Below, piece after piece: positions 42,758-53,720 of a DNA stretch of 64,000 bases. The position numbers were made by a program, and so were the translations under genes. Each line of letters begins with the position of its first letter. Within the stretch, counting starts at the first letter, position 1. This DNA is from Diphasiastrum complanatum (Eukaryota; Streptophyta; Lycopodiopsida; Lycopodiales; Lycopodiaceae), in the NCBI GenBank assembly GCA_029204225.1, contig CM055107.1, positions 28,795,410-28,859,409 on the forward strand. The letters run 5' to 3'. The notes under the pieces were generated by a model, which had not been told where the DNA came from, did not search any database, and was given only the letters and a program-made list of their open reading frames with translations.

Positions 42758-44985
42758 ACAGTGTTGCCTCCCACATGATATTTCAAACAAATGACATATA
42801 TACATATTCAAATTTACAATTAAGGAATTCATCGCATGAAAGAAATGAGACTTTGATATTCAAAACTAACATATCTGGCTGGCCAGTAATAACTGACGAA
42901 AAATTGTTTATCACTTTAGATATTGCAATCTTTCCATTCTTGTTTCCATTTGGGCATCGATATTACGATGGCAAAATATGGTACATAGATTACATAAAAA
43001 TGAGAGTTGCCACTCTATTCTCACCATTTACATTATTCCTTGTCATGTACCAAATTAGACAAGCGATTCTAATCACAACAAAAGTGCCATCTATTGTGTT
43101 GCAAAAGGACATAATTGATTTTGTCACAAAACATCCCCACACAAATGAAGAACATATTTTCGAAAATGGTTTGCCACGTGAGATCCCTGGAACACCATCA
43201 TGGCATAGATGGAATTTCAAAGATTTGCTAGCAATGGTGACATATTGGGGTTTGATAGATTTCTTTCTAACATTGACAAGCGATGAAACTACTGAGATGA
43301 GATGGGCAGAAATTGCAAAAATAGAAGCACTTGTGAGAAAATATAACAACAATTTCGATTGGAAAATTTGCCCAGTTGAATATTCAATGCTTTTCGTTAA
43401 GAAACTGGACTAAACGTTCATTCTTTCCAAAAAATCGATTCTAGGCCATGTCAAACATTACATGCTACGCTATGAATACCAAAACCGCGGCTCTGTACAT
43501 GTGCATGTCATGTTATGGGTCAAAAGAAAAGATGTGACAAGAATTGGAAATGAAATCAGTGCATTTATTCCTACCAAATACGACTCGGTCAACAAAAAAT
43601 TTGAAATTTCGTTGGACCTAACTCAAAAACAGCCCTACGAGCTTGTTGTGCGAAAACGGATACACCACTGTCGATTTGCGTGCACAATAGAAACCAGCCC
43701 CAAAACTGCAAAGATTTGTAAATATGGATTCCCATTCAAAACATGTCTATCTTGCACTAAGCTGGACACGAAAACCGAACGATGGAAATATTTTCGACCA
43801 AGATATGAAGATCGGAATGTGGTGCCCTACCATCCAACTATGCTTCTGCTATGGCAAGTACACATGAATCTACAACGAATCACAAACACGGGTTGGTCAT
43901 CCTATGTTTTAAAAATATGCGAACCTATAGGACCATTGAATCTAAATGCAGCTGATGCCAAAAGAATAGGATTGAACCATTCAGACAAAAATGTGTTGAA
44001 ATTGATATCTAGTTATGTTTTGACGGAGCCAATATCATTACCAGAAATTAGTTTCATGTGTTTGCAAATCCCTATCATCAAGAGAAGCGAAGCAATCCAA
44101 TACATCGACAGCTCTCCACCAGAATTGCATCGCAAATTTGTTAGTTTTAACAACACAATCCTACTACATCCACTCTATATCTACACGTATAGGCCTAAAG
44201 TCCTTGAAACCATTAGTCTTTGTAACTATTGGCATCAATTCGTTGTGACTAAAAAGAAAAGATCTCTTGAAAAAGAACTATATATTGATCAGCTGGGATA
44301 CTATCTATACAAGAACAAAAGAATAGTCAGATTCACAAATTATCATCCAGCATATCAAATTGAAGGATTTTTTTTTTTATATTGTAAGAAAGATGCGATT
44401 TCCGAAAAGAAAGAGAGCTTTTGAGCTTTGTCAACACAGATGGCTCGTATTGCACAGAATGCATACTACGTGATATCATTCGAAACGAAAGAGATATTGA
44501 ATGCCATATTGAGGATTATACAAACAAACGGATGCTTCAAGATGAGTAACGACAACAGATCATGAACATTCTACTGCAACACAAATCATTTTGTCATGAC
44601 CCACTATTTCAAGTTGTATCCGAACAAGCAGATGACAACGTGCCACCTTTGGCGAAAGATACCAACAAGGATGCCTTGGGTGTTTTACATGAATTTGAAT
44701 CTTTTGGAAACACCTCATTGACAATTGAGCAGGAAAATATCTATTCACTTTTGATGTCAGAAACTTCGGGTATTTTTGTGCTTTCAGGTACGCTTGGCAG
44801 TGGGAAAACACATTTGGTAAAATACCTAGCATACTCGCTTGAGAAAGCAAATAGATCAATATTGCTTTGTGCTACTACTGGTGCTGGTACATCAAGACTT
44901 AGCAAACGTGCAACAACAATGCACATTGGAGCAACTTGACGAGGTACGTATTTATCCCTCCACACGACATATGTTCCTTCTGAAT
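42754..44985 (+). pseudogene. Helitron Rep/helicase (RepHel), truncated
   Basis: Rolling-circle transposase of a plant Helitron. The N-terminal Helitron-like domain shows FPFLFPFGHRYYDGKIWYID and WNFKDLLAMVTYWGLIDFFL. A TAA at 43411-43413 interrupts one otherwise continuous frame (the next Met, 43462, is in phase). The Rep HUH motif is present in RYEYQNRGSVHVHVMLWV. The two-Tyr motif is damaged: WSSYVLK runs straight into ICEPIG, so one Tyr is left. A frame change follows at ~44420. The Pif1-like helicase begins with LSGTLGSGKTHLVKYLA (Walker A) and ILLCATTGAGTSRLSKRATT, then stops near 44985 before the Walker B motif. Inactive. Confidence 0.85.
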
Positions 44986-44989
44986 GCAT

Positions 44990-46159
44990 GTGGAATTGAA
45001 CTGAACAAAGACAAGAATGGCTTCCTCAGCAGCTACACAATGAGCACCTTTATTGCAACGCAGAAACAAGCTAGAGAAGCTTATGTGCATCAACATCATG
45101 AAAATCCTATAGAAGGTACAAAATTGTATTTGTTTTATTTTTTTCTCATTTTTTTATATTCGTTATTGGCATTTTCAACTTACGAAAATGGCATGATTTC
45201 TATGTTGTGTTTCTAGGATTTTTAAAGCATTTTTACAAGAAGTTTGCAATTCCAATTCCAGCCTCAATACAAACAAATCGAGCTGCTATTCAGCATTTCA
45301 AAGCCCACTCTGACAACGAATACTATGTGATCCGCAACTTGTACTTTGGGTATAATATTGCAATTTCTGACTGGAGAGGGATGACCCGTGCATAATTGAA
45401 TGCAATTAGCAGTGATCTTGGAAGGCAGCTTGGGCACATCTTAGAAACAGGGGTGCGCCTCACTGATGGCCCAATCTCCATTGATTCTGTGTTGAAAATC
45501 CTTGAGAGAGAGATCTCTGTTACACCAATCATTGCAACGATTGATTCACAGGTTTGTCATTTTCAGTGACTCTAGATTACATTATGTTATACGTGCAGCT
45601 TCTTGTGCATCTAAATATCCATTGCATACTAACAAATAGCAGCCCATGGATCTCCAAATTTCGCAACAAACAACTCAACCACCGTCTTTCAGCACAGAGG
45701 TATGCATGCGCAACCACAATCTGTGATCTTTAATTCAACACGAATATTTTTTCACCATGCAGTACTTCATAATCTAAATGACATCTTCCTCGCCGCCCCC
45801 CCCCCCCCCCCCCCCCCCCGCCCCCCCTCCCCTTGAAAAGGGCGCGAACGAACACATCACACTATACAAAATAACATCACGTGTCGGCAAGATGGTCTAC
45901 ATTGGACAAACCACCAACTTACATAGGCGTGTGCAAGAGCACGCTCGAAAGCCACCCAAGAAATTGCTTTTTGACAGGACACATACTAAGTTTTTTTAAT
46001 GTCTTTCATGTAGAAATACTAGAAAATGTCGAAGATCATTCAATTGCAAATAGATTAGAGAACTTTTGTATCAAGATGTACAAATCTCAGAACATGAAAC
46101 TTTGCAATAACTTGGTTGGTCACCCTTCAAGTTCGCGAAAATATTGGTACCTTAAATGA
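44990..46159 (+). pseudogene. multi-exon gene with C-terminal GIY-YIG nuclease domain
   Basis: Four exons can be joined in one frame: ~44990-45115, 45217-45551, 45640-45699 and 45763-46159, with GT-AG introns of 101, 88 and 63 bp. Early exons encode KDKNGFLSSYTMSTFIATQK and FYKKFAIPIPASIQTNRAAI, of no known family. The last exon has a poly-Pro tract from a (C)24 run, then ITLYKITSRVGKMVYIGQTT with NLHRRVQEH, the GIY-YIG core with catalytic Arg, and later ANRLENFCIKMYKSQ (catalytic Glu) and CNNLVGH. GIY-YIG enzymes nick DNA. Damage: TAA at 45393 and 45775 and a one-base frameshift in a T7 run at ~45990. It may have been captured by the Helitron or simply lie beside it. Confidence 0.65.
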
Positions 46160-46379
46160 CGATCTCCTTGTAATTATTTAATGTCTTTAATTCATTTTAA
46201 GCTTGTGAATATTTGATGGCTTTAATTCATATTATTCTTTGTCAACATGTGCCATGATTTTGATGTGCTCTCTACGTTGGACATCACACGTTAATCAAAT
46301 TCATTAAGCATCGTAATTGTAATTCGCTCGCTTTTACTTTTGCGTCCTCCTATGGTGAGAGGACAAATTTGTGTTACTA

Positions 46380-49210
46380 GTTAGAAGCTTCCTTAATAAT
46401 AAAATTTCACAAACGTCCTTCACCAAACTCATCATAGAGTGTGTGACTCTCCATGCAAGCCCAAGAATTAAACTATTTTTTACTTAAAGTGTACCTACCT
46501 CACTCACCGTTAAGCATTCCATTCCATTACCCCATAAAGCCCATCCAACAATGACAAATGTGCAAGCTGCTTCATATGACACGCTCAAGGTCTTATCTCG
46601 CCTTCTACATTCAATACCACGTAGCAAAGACATCAGATACTCTATAATCTCGACTGTCCAAACCCAGAATGCTAGAGACGTCGAGATCAGTAAGCTGCAT
46701 CTGACGGTGGCGAGCTGAAATCCTGCGATCTCTACTTATATGCTATGTGATGTTGGAGAAATGATCCATCGCACGAAAAGACTGGAAGGTGGGTTTGAAA
46801 AGAAAAAGCAAGCGCGGTCTACATCTATCTTCTCTTTCATCTCCAAGCTTTCGGGATAGCTTCCATTTGTGGGTGTAATTGATGGGTGATTCAAGCAGGA
46901 AGCACAAGCAGAGAATCAAAGGTTTTCAATTCATTTTTCTGAAATATTAGCTCGTTGTGGGCTTGCAGAATTCAAGCTTGATGAGCAGAGACAAAGAATG
47001 AAAGGTTTTAAGTCTATTATTCTGGTCTATAGAATCGTTGGTGAGCTTGCTTGATCTGCAAGAATTCAAGCCTGATGAGCAGAAACGTATAATCAAAAGT
47101 TTTTAGCTCGTTCTTCTGAACTGTGAACTAGTTGGTGAGCTTACTTGATCCAGCAACGTACTGTTGCACTGCTTGTAAGCGTATCTAAAAATTCTGTACA
47201 GACCAAACTCTTTGGGAGCCAATATTTTTTATTCTGTCCAGAAGAGACTTGCTTCAATGGTGATACATGAGAACAAGCCAGTGGGTTTGAAGAAGCGCAG
47301 GGATGGAATTAAGCAGAAGGAATGTCCAAGACTGATGACCATTTTAGAAGACAGCGAAGGGAGCAGGGTGAAACCCATTGATGCAAATGAGGAGTCAGAC
47401 TGTGTGATTAAGAAGGAAGCCAAGCCAAAGATCAGGAGCATTCCTGCAAGGCTAGCATCGGTAATGAGGCGGCTGAGAGACTCTTACGTCAGCTGCCTGC
47501 AACAGTTAGATGGAGTGGGAGATATGAGTGTATTGGCTGGTGGAGGTCATACTATAGTCTCACCTGCAGCTGCTGCCTTCGTCTCACCTACAGCTGCTGC
47601 TTTCCACAGGAAACCGACAGGAAACCGACAGACTGGGAACGCCTAATAGATATGGTGGCAGCAGGCTAAGGTAACAGAGCTGTGCGGAAAAGGTTTAGCT
47701 TACAAACGCTAAACGACAGCTAACTGTTGTAAAGCGAATGCACACATAACTCCGTTACAAATTGTGACGCTTGCTTGCAATTAAATGAAATGGAGACGTA
47801 GATGACAGCATCGAGGCAGAAAAACCAGCTCATACAAGGCATTTCGATTTTTTATGTCACAGAGAGAAAGGATAAGCTACCAGTCCTTAATACTAGTACT
47901 CGAAACTGTTTGTGAACTCTGTAAGTAGCTCATTTGAGTATTCACGATACTGCTGTGCACACCTTCCGATCAGGAGTTTTACTACTTGCATTCTAGCTTG
48001 TAATCGTCTACTGATCGTGAGCGCTAAGGTTTGTTCTGCTTGTCTGTGAACATATTGAATGCAAGCTAGCACACCTTTGATCAGACGTAGCACTGTTCGA
48101 GAGTCATTCGAATGGATTTCCCAATATATGCCTAATTATTTAAGCGAATTGAGGTTTGTTTTAAGCATATTAGAAAGTGCAATTTCAACTATGAAGAAAT
48201 AAAGTAGCATTACTGGTGGAGGAACTATCTTCAGCTACCTCAATTGTAAAGTGAAACTTAGTGACGACATTGCTACTCAGTATTGCATGCTAAACTGAAA
48301 TTTATAGCTGACAGTCGAATATGAATGGCCTTATTTTGCTGAACATCAGTTTCTTTTATGGACATGCTTGGGTTTGAAACCCGCACTCACTTGTTCTTTT
48401 TTGGAGTGGATCTGTGGCATCACGTTTAGGCTGCTCATGCTGTTATCAGTATATTTATGATCCTTTTTCTTTCAAGCTGAATCAACTACAACTATGGGTG
48501 ACCTTATGAGTATGCTCAGGAAATCCATAGCTTATCCTTTTTTGCATGTCTTAAGCTACTACTTTTTGCTGGATAATTTGGATACTGCAAAATCAGCGCT
48601 CATTTTTGGGTTGGCTATATGCATTTCTTGATTTTCATCATTAGGCAGGAAAGAGACTTAGATATTAGGATATGCACATGTTGGGCTTCCACCTCCTTGG
48701 GCTTTGTGCCAAGGTAGTGGGTATTGTGTTGTGGACATGCGAGTGCTCTTTTATGTTGCTTTAGGCATCAACTTTGTTTGTACATGTGTAGTTTCTATTG
48801 TCCCTTATGGTTTATGTGATGTCATCTTTGTTTCTTATAGATTTGGGGAGGGAACCTCTCATACTAAAAAGCACACATAAGTTTCATTAGGTCACACTTT
48901 TTTTAAGAAAAAATTACTTAAGCTACATGGGACAGCTGGGATATTATCCCATAATTACACCGCGGATTATTTTTTTGCCTACTAAATTTAAAAACAATTC
49001 CTACCATATGAGACATTGCCATTGGCAAAAAATTTGTGAGACATCCCGTGACATGCTTGGTGCAAACCTACCCATGTGTGGATGAGGCACGTCAAGGGGA
49101 AAGGTCCTAGCCTTGAGGGCCTTTTGTGCCCATGAGAGCATGAGCTTGAGGGTGCCACCTGGACGCGAGTGGAATTCTCGACCCTGAAAGCCTTCCCTTT
49201 CATAAAGCTA
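46380..49210 (+). repeat. segmental duplication, copy 2
   Basis: Direct duplicate of 31353-34370 with many short indels, including promoter-like sequence, coding frame and ~1.5 kb downstream. At 49060-49440 its tail is itself duplicated (GGTCCTAGCCTTGAGGGCC, GCTTGAGGGTGCCACCT twice). Confidence 0.85.
47257..47646 (+). CDS. small unrecognised protein, duplicate copy 2 (129 aa)
   Basis: Paralogue of the frame at 32336. MVIHENKPVGLKKRRDGIKQ opens it; over the first ~100 residues only about six positions differ, mostly conservatively (Val/Ile, Lys/Arg, Thr/Ser). A 24-bp in-frame duplication repeats SPxAAAFV. A 10-bp duplication (AACCGACAGG) then shifts the last codons, so the protein ends in GNRQTGNA. 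The old ending (DWERLIDMVAAG, TAA) is still legible in the next frame just downstream. The frame is open 15 codons further upstream to a Met at 47212, but that part is closed in copy 1, so the conserved Met is preferred. Function unknown. Confidence 0.55.
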   Translation: MVIHENKPVGLKKRRDGIKQKECPRLMTILEDSEGSRVKPIDANEESDCVIKKEAKPKIRSIPARLASVMRRLRDSYVSCLQQLDGVGDMSVLAGGGHTIVSPAAAAFVSPTAAAFHRKPTGNRQTGNA

Positions 49211-49597
49211 AGTATTTTTTGATATTCACTGTTTTTTAGAAAAACTAGTATGACCAATTGATTCTCACTACCATTGAGACTGCACGCCCATGTATGGATG
49301 TGTCACATATCAAGAGTAAAGGTCCTAGCCTTGAGGGCCTTTTGTGCCCACTAGAGCAAGAGCTTGAGGGTGCCACCTAGACCAGTGTGGAATTCTCAAG
49401 GCATCAAAGCCTTCCCTTTCATAAAGCTCAAGTATTTTTGACATTCACTAAACCAGTAGAATGCGCATGCACATCCTTGTGGACAACCAGTGATTGATTG
49501 CCACATAGCATGTGCACATACTCATGGACAACCACTTAATGGCTATTATGTACATATGCACATTTTGATAGAATGTATCGCTAGTACTCTCCCAAGT

Positions 49598-50349
49598 TGT
49601 AGCGCAGGCATCCCAAAGGGAGCCGGGAACCACGACTTAGCTTCCCAGCCTTCAACTATTGCCATCCAAACCCACTTGACATACAAGCAGCCAACTCGCC
49701 AACAACGATCAGACTTAACCTACTTGAAGTTCCGCAAACCAACATTGAGATCCAACCTGGCGCAATGCCAGATCGGGGGTCCCGACGTGGGTGACTTCCC
49801 TCCAAGCAAGCCGCCCGACATACATCAAACTTAACCAACTCGAAGCTTCGTTACAAACGAGTAACATCCATTCCAAGCAAGCGGTCTGACTTACATCAGA
49901 CTTAACCAACTGAAAGCTTCGTCACGAGCGCTGGAAGCCAACCTGGCGCCACGCCAGACTGGACAGCCATAAACAGGTAACATCCACCCAAGCAAGCCAT
50001 CCAACTCAGCCGACAGGTTTGAGCCCGTTCCCTAAGAGGTTAACCCATTCATGTTCATGCAAGGAACACTCAGAACCACAAGCCGCGACAGATATGGAAA
50101 CAACCAGTTCCTGGACCAAATGGTCCCGACAGCATACCGCTGGCGCCACGGACCGAATGGTCCCGACGGCATACCGCTGGCGTCCCGGGATACGACCCTC
50201 AGCTATGTGCCAAGTCATTTTCTCTCTCTAGATTTTATTGATCCCCAGGCTTCCTTTAATCATGCCTAGATCGTGTGAGGTGATTGCACATCGATCTGAG
50301 CTCTCTGGACTCCGCTAGAACCGATCAAAGATTTTCAGCCATAGGAACT
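49598..50349 (+). repeat. GC-rich LTR, Tat-like gypsy
   Basis: Noncoding and much richer in GC than its flanks. Contains three ~40-bp related units (CAGACTTAACC.ACT..AAGCTTCG; near 49707, 49826 and 49897) and a 37-bp tandem pair at 50112-50186 (TGGTCCCGAC.GCATACCGCT). The right edge is set by the primer site. The left edge is a guess. Confidence 0.5.
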
Positions 50350-50362
50350 TGGCGCCGGCTGG
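50350..50362 (+). promoter_or_regulatory. primer binding site of GC-rich LTR
   Basis: TGGCGCCGGCTGG resembles the plant gypsy site TTGGCGCCGTCTG and directly follows the GC-rich block. Confidence 0.6.
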
Positions 50363-50374
50363 ATTCTGGTCACA

Positions 50375-50578
50375 GTGGCGCCGGGAGCAGCAGGAGCGCT
50401 GTTGGAGCCGATGGCGCCGGAAGTAAAGCTTGTAAAGGTAGCTTTACAACACAAGCCAAAACCTCCCCATTACTCTCCCATTGGTGAGACTTCTCCCCTG
50501 CCTGAGGCCACCCCCGTAGATATACTCCCATGGCTACATCTCCACCAGTTGACATCTCGTCATCGTTATATGACATAG
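50375..50578 (+). pseudogene. start of gag after the GC-rich LTR
   Basis: A 67-codon frame starting MAPGAAGALLEPMAPEVKLV, proline-rich (KPKPPHYSPIGETSPLPEA), 12 bp after the primer site. Position and composition suggest a Gag N-terminus, but no capsid motif is seen. Its continuation in another frame ends near 50650 in the right inverted repeat. Confidence 0.4.
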
Positions 50579-50812
50579 ACATGGATGGTCACATCATTAA
50601 GAATGCTCGTGGTAAGTTGGTCATTGTGCGCATGAGGGAGCTCATGTGTCTTTGCTCGAGACATATTTCATGATTGGCGCGAGGTCCACGTTTGAGTATG
50701 TGGCCCATTCTATGTGAGTGTGCATGTGTATGTCGCACCCATTAATTGGTTGTCTACATGAGAGTGTTTGTGGAATGTGTAAATGGTAAAAGAATATCAC
50801 AGAAAAACCTTC

Positions 50813-51270
50813 TTTTGTGGTTGGTTCCAACTACAAGGGAAAAATCGAGCACTTGGCATCGCAATTAAAGAAAATCGCTATTATCTAACTAGTCATGACT
50901 TAGCTAGCTGCAAATGTTTATTAGGGATCCTCGAGTGGCCTATTAAGGCAATGATTAGTTGTACAAGGAAGAATACTTGAGCATCAAATCTTCATCCTTG
51001 TCATAAAAAAATTTACGATATATTTAAAAGAATGTTTTTTGTCTAGATAAATGACAATTTTGCTTTGAAAGGTAGCTCCAAATACAAGGGAGAAACAAGC
51101 ACTATTAAGACATTGAAACTGAATAAAATCATTATCTTGTGACTAGTCATTGATAAGGGACCTCCAATGGTCTATTAAGGCAATGCTCATTTGTACAAGT
51201 CAATTGTACATTGTAGATTATGTGAGTATCAAATAATATTTTCATCCTTGTTGTAAGAAAAGTTATATAT
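50813..51270. repeat. imperfect ~240-bp tandem duplication
   Basis: 50813-51022 and 51060-51270 share CAAATACAAGGGA/CAACTACAAGGGA, TCTATTAAGGCAATG, TTGTACAAG and ATCCTTG.TGTAA. Noncoding. From 51271 to 52104 nothing recognisable; AT-rich. Confidence 0.6.
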
Positions 51271-52104
51271 TTTTAAGTACACTTTTTATTTCAATATATG
51301 ATTTTTCAATGAAGAATGAGACGTGCCTTGTTGAGTGTGAACAAAGTAAATGGTACTTGGAAGAACAAGTGGAAGTGGCCTAGGATGCATGGCCCTACCT
51401 TGCTTGAAGCATATATAATAGTTTTTGTAATAAAGGAGAATTCAATTATTATACTCATTTTTTTGTATTAACCAATGGTGAAATTTTTAACTGTCATGTG
51501 CCTAGATGTTTGGAAATGGGTGCATTTAAATGTAGTTATTTGGGTCATTTGTTTTTAACAAAATGAGTAAATGATGCTTACCAAGGCAAATAGTCATGTA
51601 ACAAGAATATTTTGTATAAATTTTCAGGAGAAAAGATTTTGGTAAGTGGGATTTAATTTTAAGCAATCATGAACAAGCTCGTGTCAAATTACATATGGCA
51701 TACAAGTTGATTGTTGTTGGCTTTTTAATTTCAAGAATTAAAGTAAATAGAAATCCAGGAAATTATGAATAGACATGTGGAAAGAATACAATATTTTATT
51801 GTTTTAAAAAATTGTAAAAAGTAAAATAGCTAACAAACTACATTAAAAAAACATAGATTTTTTTTGTTAAAATTTCAATCATGGTTGCATGCTTAAACAT
51901 AATCAAAAATAATATGCAACCATGATTAAAACATACATAATTAAACACAAACATATAAGACTTTTTTCATGACAAGATTTTTCCAAAACAAGTGATCCCC
52001 TCACCAAAGTTTGGATTCAAACTTGCCATCTCATTACTAGTTTTTAGCACCAAAACTTGCTAAATATGGATTTGCCTTTGATCAATGAATAAACTCTTGT
52101 ACTT

Positions 52105-52117
52105 GGCTCTAATACCA
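52105..52117 (-). promoter_or_regulatory. primer binding site of LTR-G element
   Basis: Minus strand TGGTATTAGAGCC, one base from the initiator tRNA-Met site TGGTATCAGAGC, adjoining LTR-G. Confidence 0.75.
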
Positions 52118-52799
52118 TGTGAAAGTATTGTACTTTTGGACCATAAATGTATCTACACAAGATCCACAAGAGTGATTGGTTGCTTGCTTATTTAACAATC
52201 TATTGCAAAAACTAGACACAAAAAATTGATCTAGAATGGCAATTTTACATACAACAAATAAAAACAATCAAAAAGCATTGATCATAGATGAAATCCGAGT
52301 CCACATGTGTGAAACACAGCCTGCTGTATGGCATGTAGATAGAGAATGAGGAAAATATCACTTTGGTTGTATTTAGATAACAAACACTCAATACAAATGT
52401 GTAGTAGCTCGAGACTGCCAATGAGCTCCAAAAAATAATCTAAGTCCTCACTATGAGAGGACGAAATACATACCAAAAGCCTCTTCCTTTGTAAAGTTAG
52501 GTGAATTTCCAGCATGTAATAAGGAAGTTAACTTGGCTTTCTTGCCCTAGTTTGCCACTCTAGCCTCATTCCTAGAGTCATGTCAAGTAGGTGGCTAGTT
52601 GGTCAATTTTCATCATAAATCTAGGATGTAGGTCCTATAAAGTAGGAATCACTACCAAATTGACTTGACCAACTCTTTGGACTTGATATAACCTACACTA
52701 CCATGTGACTCCATGGCCTCACATGTGTGAGACCCACTTATGTACATAATTTACATTATTCTACATGGCTAGATTTGCCAACATTGGCAATTTTTCACA
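52118..52799 (-). repeat. LTR-G, minus-strand LTR
   Basis: 682 bp bounded by TGTGAAAG and TTTTTCACA, an inverted terminal pair (TGTGAAA/TTTCACA), beside a primer site. Its interior lies to the left and shows no coding sequence, suggesting a non-autonomous or eroded element. Confidence 0.75.
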
Positions 52800-53059
52800 G
52801 TAATCTCCTACCAGACCATAGATGCATACACTGGAGTGGATCGTGGGACTACATTTTGTATTGTACGTTTTTGATTTTCTAGATGTTTTTGTGAATCTTT
52901 TTTGAGAAAAACAGGGTCAGAGAATTGATGGTGATCAAAATCAAATCGAAATCAAATGGAAAGAAAAGCAAAAATAAATTAAGCATGGAAGGTGACCGAG
53001 GAAAGTCTGAAAGTACAAATGAATTCTGATGATCAGTCAATCAAATCTATCACAAAAAA

Positions 53060-53695
53060 AAAAAAATTGCAATTTCTCTAATGGCGAGTAATAGATAAGT
53101 GCGAGTAATTGGTGAACAATTAGAATTACTTGCCAAGCTACCTATGGACTGTGAATGGAGATCAGAACCACCTGTTAGAAGGGCAAATAAAAAAGAGATG
53201 TTTGCGAGAAATACAGACCAAAAATTGGGCAAAAAATCAGGTCATTACTCGCCTATCTATTAGATGGTAGATCTAATACCATACTAGATTCTGTACGGAC
53301 GGCGAGTAATCACAAAAGTGGGATGACGAAAAAATTCAAATCGGTGAAAAATTGAAAATGGTGGAAAAACTCTAAAATTTGAAATGTCCAAAAATCGAGT
53401 TTTGCTTGCCAAGCTCCATGATCATAGATCTGAAGGTTCCGCACATAGTATAAAAGTGGCGAGTAAAAGGTGGAGGGAAGCTCAAAAAATTCAAAAGGAC
53501 AAGTAATCAAATCTTTACCCGCCAAGTTGTCTGATGATACATCAAAGTTTGCTCTGCTCTTTGGAAAGGTAGCGAAAAATTAAAATCATAGAAACTCAAA
53601 GAAACAAGATAGGACGAGTAATAGACCTATCAAAAAAAAGAAAATTGCAACAAAATGTAAACTAAAATTCACTCCTAGGATTGATTAGCACCGTC
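53060..53695 (-). repeat. gypsy type 2 leader with GGCGAGTAAT motifs (minus element)
   Basis: Noncoding. GGCGAGTAA or close variants near 53084, 53101, 53301, 53459, 53499 and 53613 on the plus strand, and inverted ATTACTCGCC/ATTACTTGCC near 53125 and 53246. Read in element sense the motif is TTACTCGCC, as at 30.0-30.4 kb. Confidence 0.65.
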
Positions 53696-53713
53696 TCGCT
53701 GGCAACAGCACCA
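53696..53713 (-). promoter_or_regulatory. primer binding site of gypsy type 2 (minus)
   Basis: Minus strand TGGTGCTGTTGCCAGCGA, of the same type as the gypsy-1 site TGGGGCTGTTGCCGGGGA. An LTR should start to the right, probably at TGTTGGACC (53721). Confidence 0.65.
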
Positions 53714-53720
53714 AAAAACC

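Larger units (their letters stand above)
49468..50760. repeat. inverted repeats enclosing a GC-rich insert
   Basis: A left arm at about 49520-49580 (preceded by a related block at 49468-49515) matches the reverse complement of 50695-50760 at roughly 70% over 63 bp (GACAACCA.TTAATGG ... ATGCACA ... ATAGAATG). Between them lies a GC-rich gypsy LTR and gag start. Looks like a foldback or inverted-repeat element hit by, or carrying, an LTR. Confidence 0.5.

Noticed and set aside
42512-42832. 106-codon minus-strand frame across the repeat D/Helitron junction
   Set aside because: Spans two unrelated repeats, so it cannot be an ancestral gene; a weak similarity to the frame at 26881-27222 only reflects the shared repeat D.
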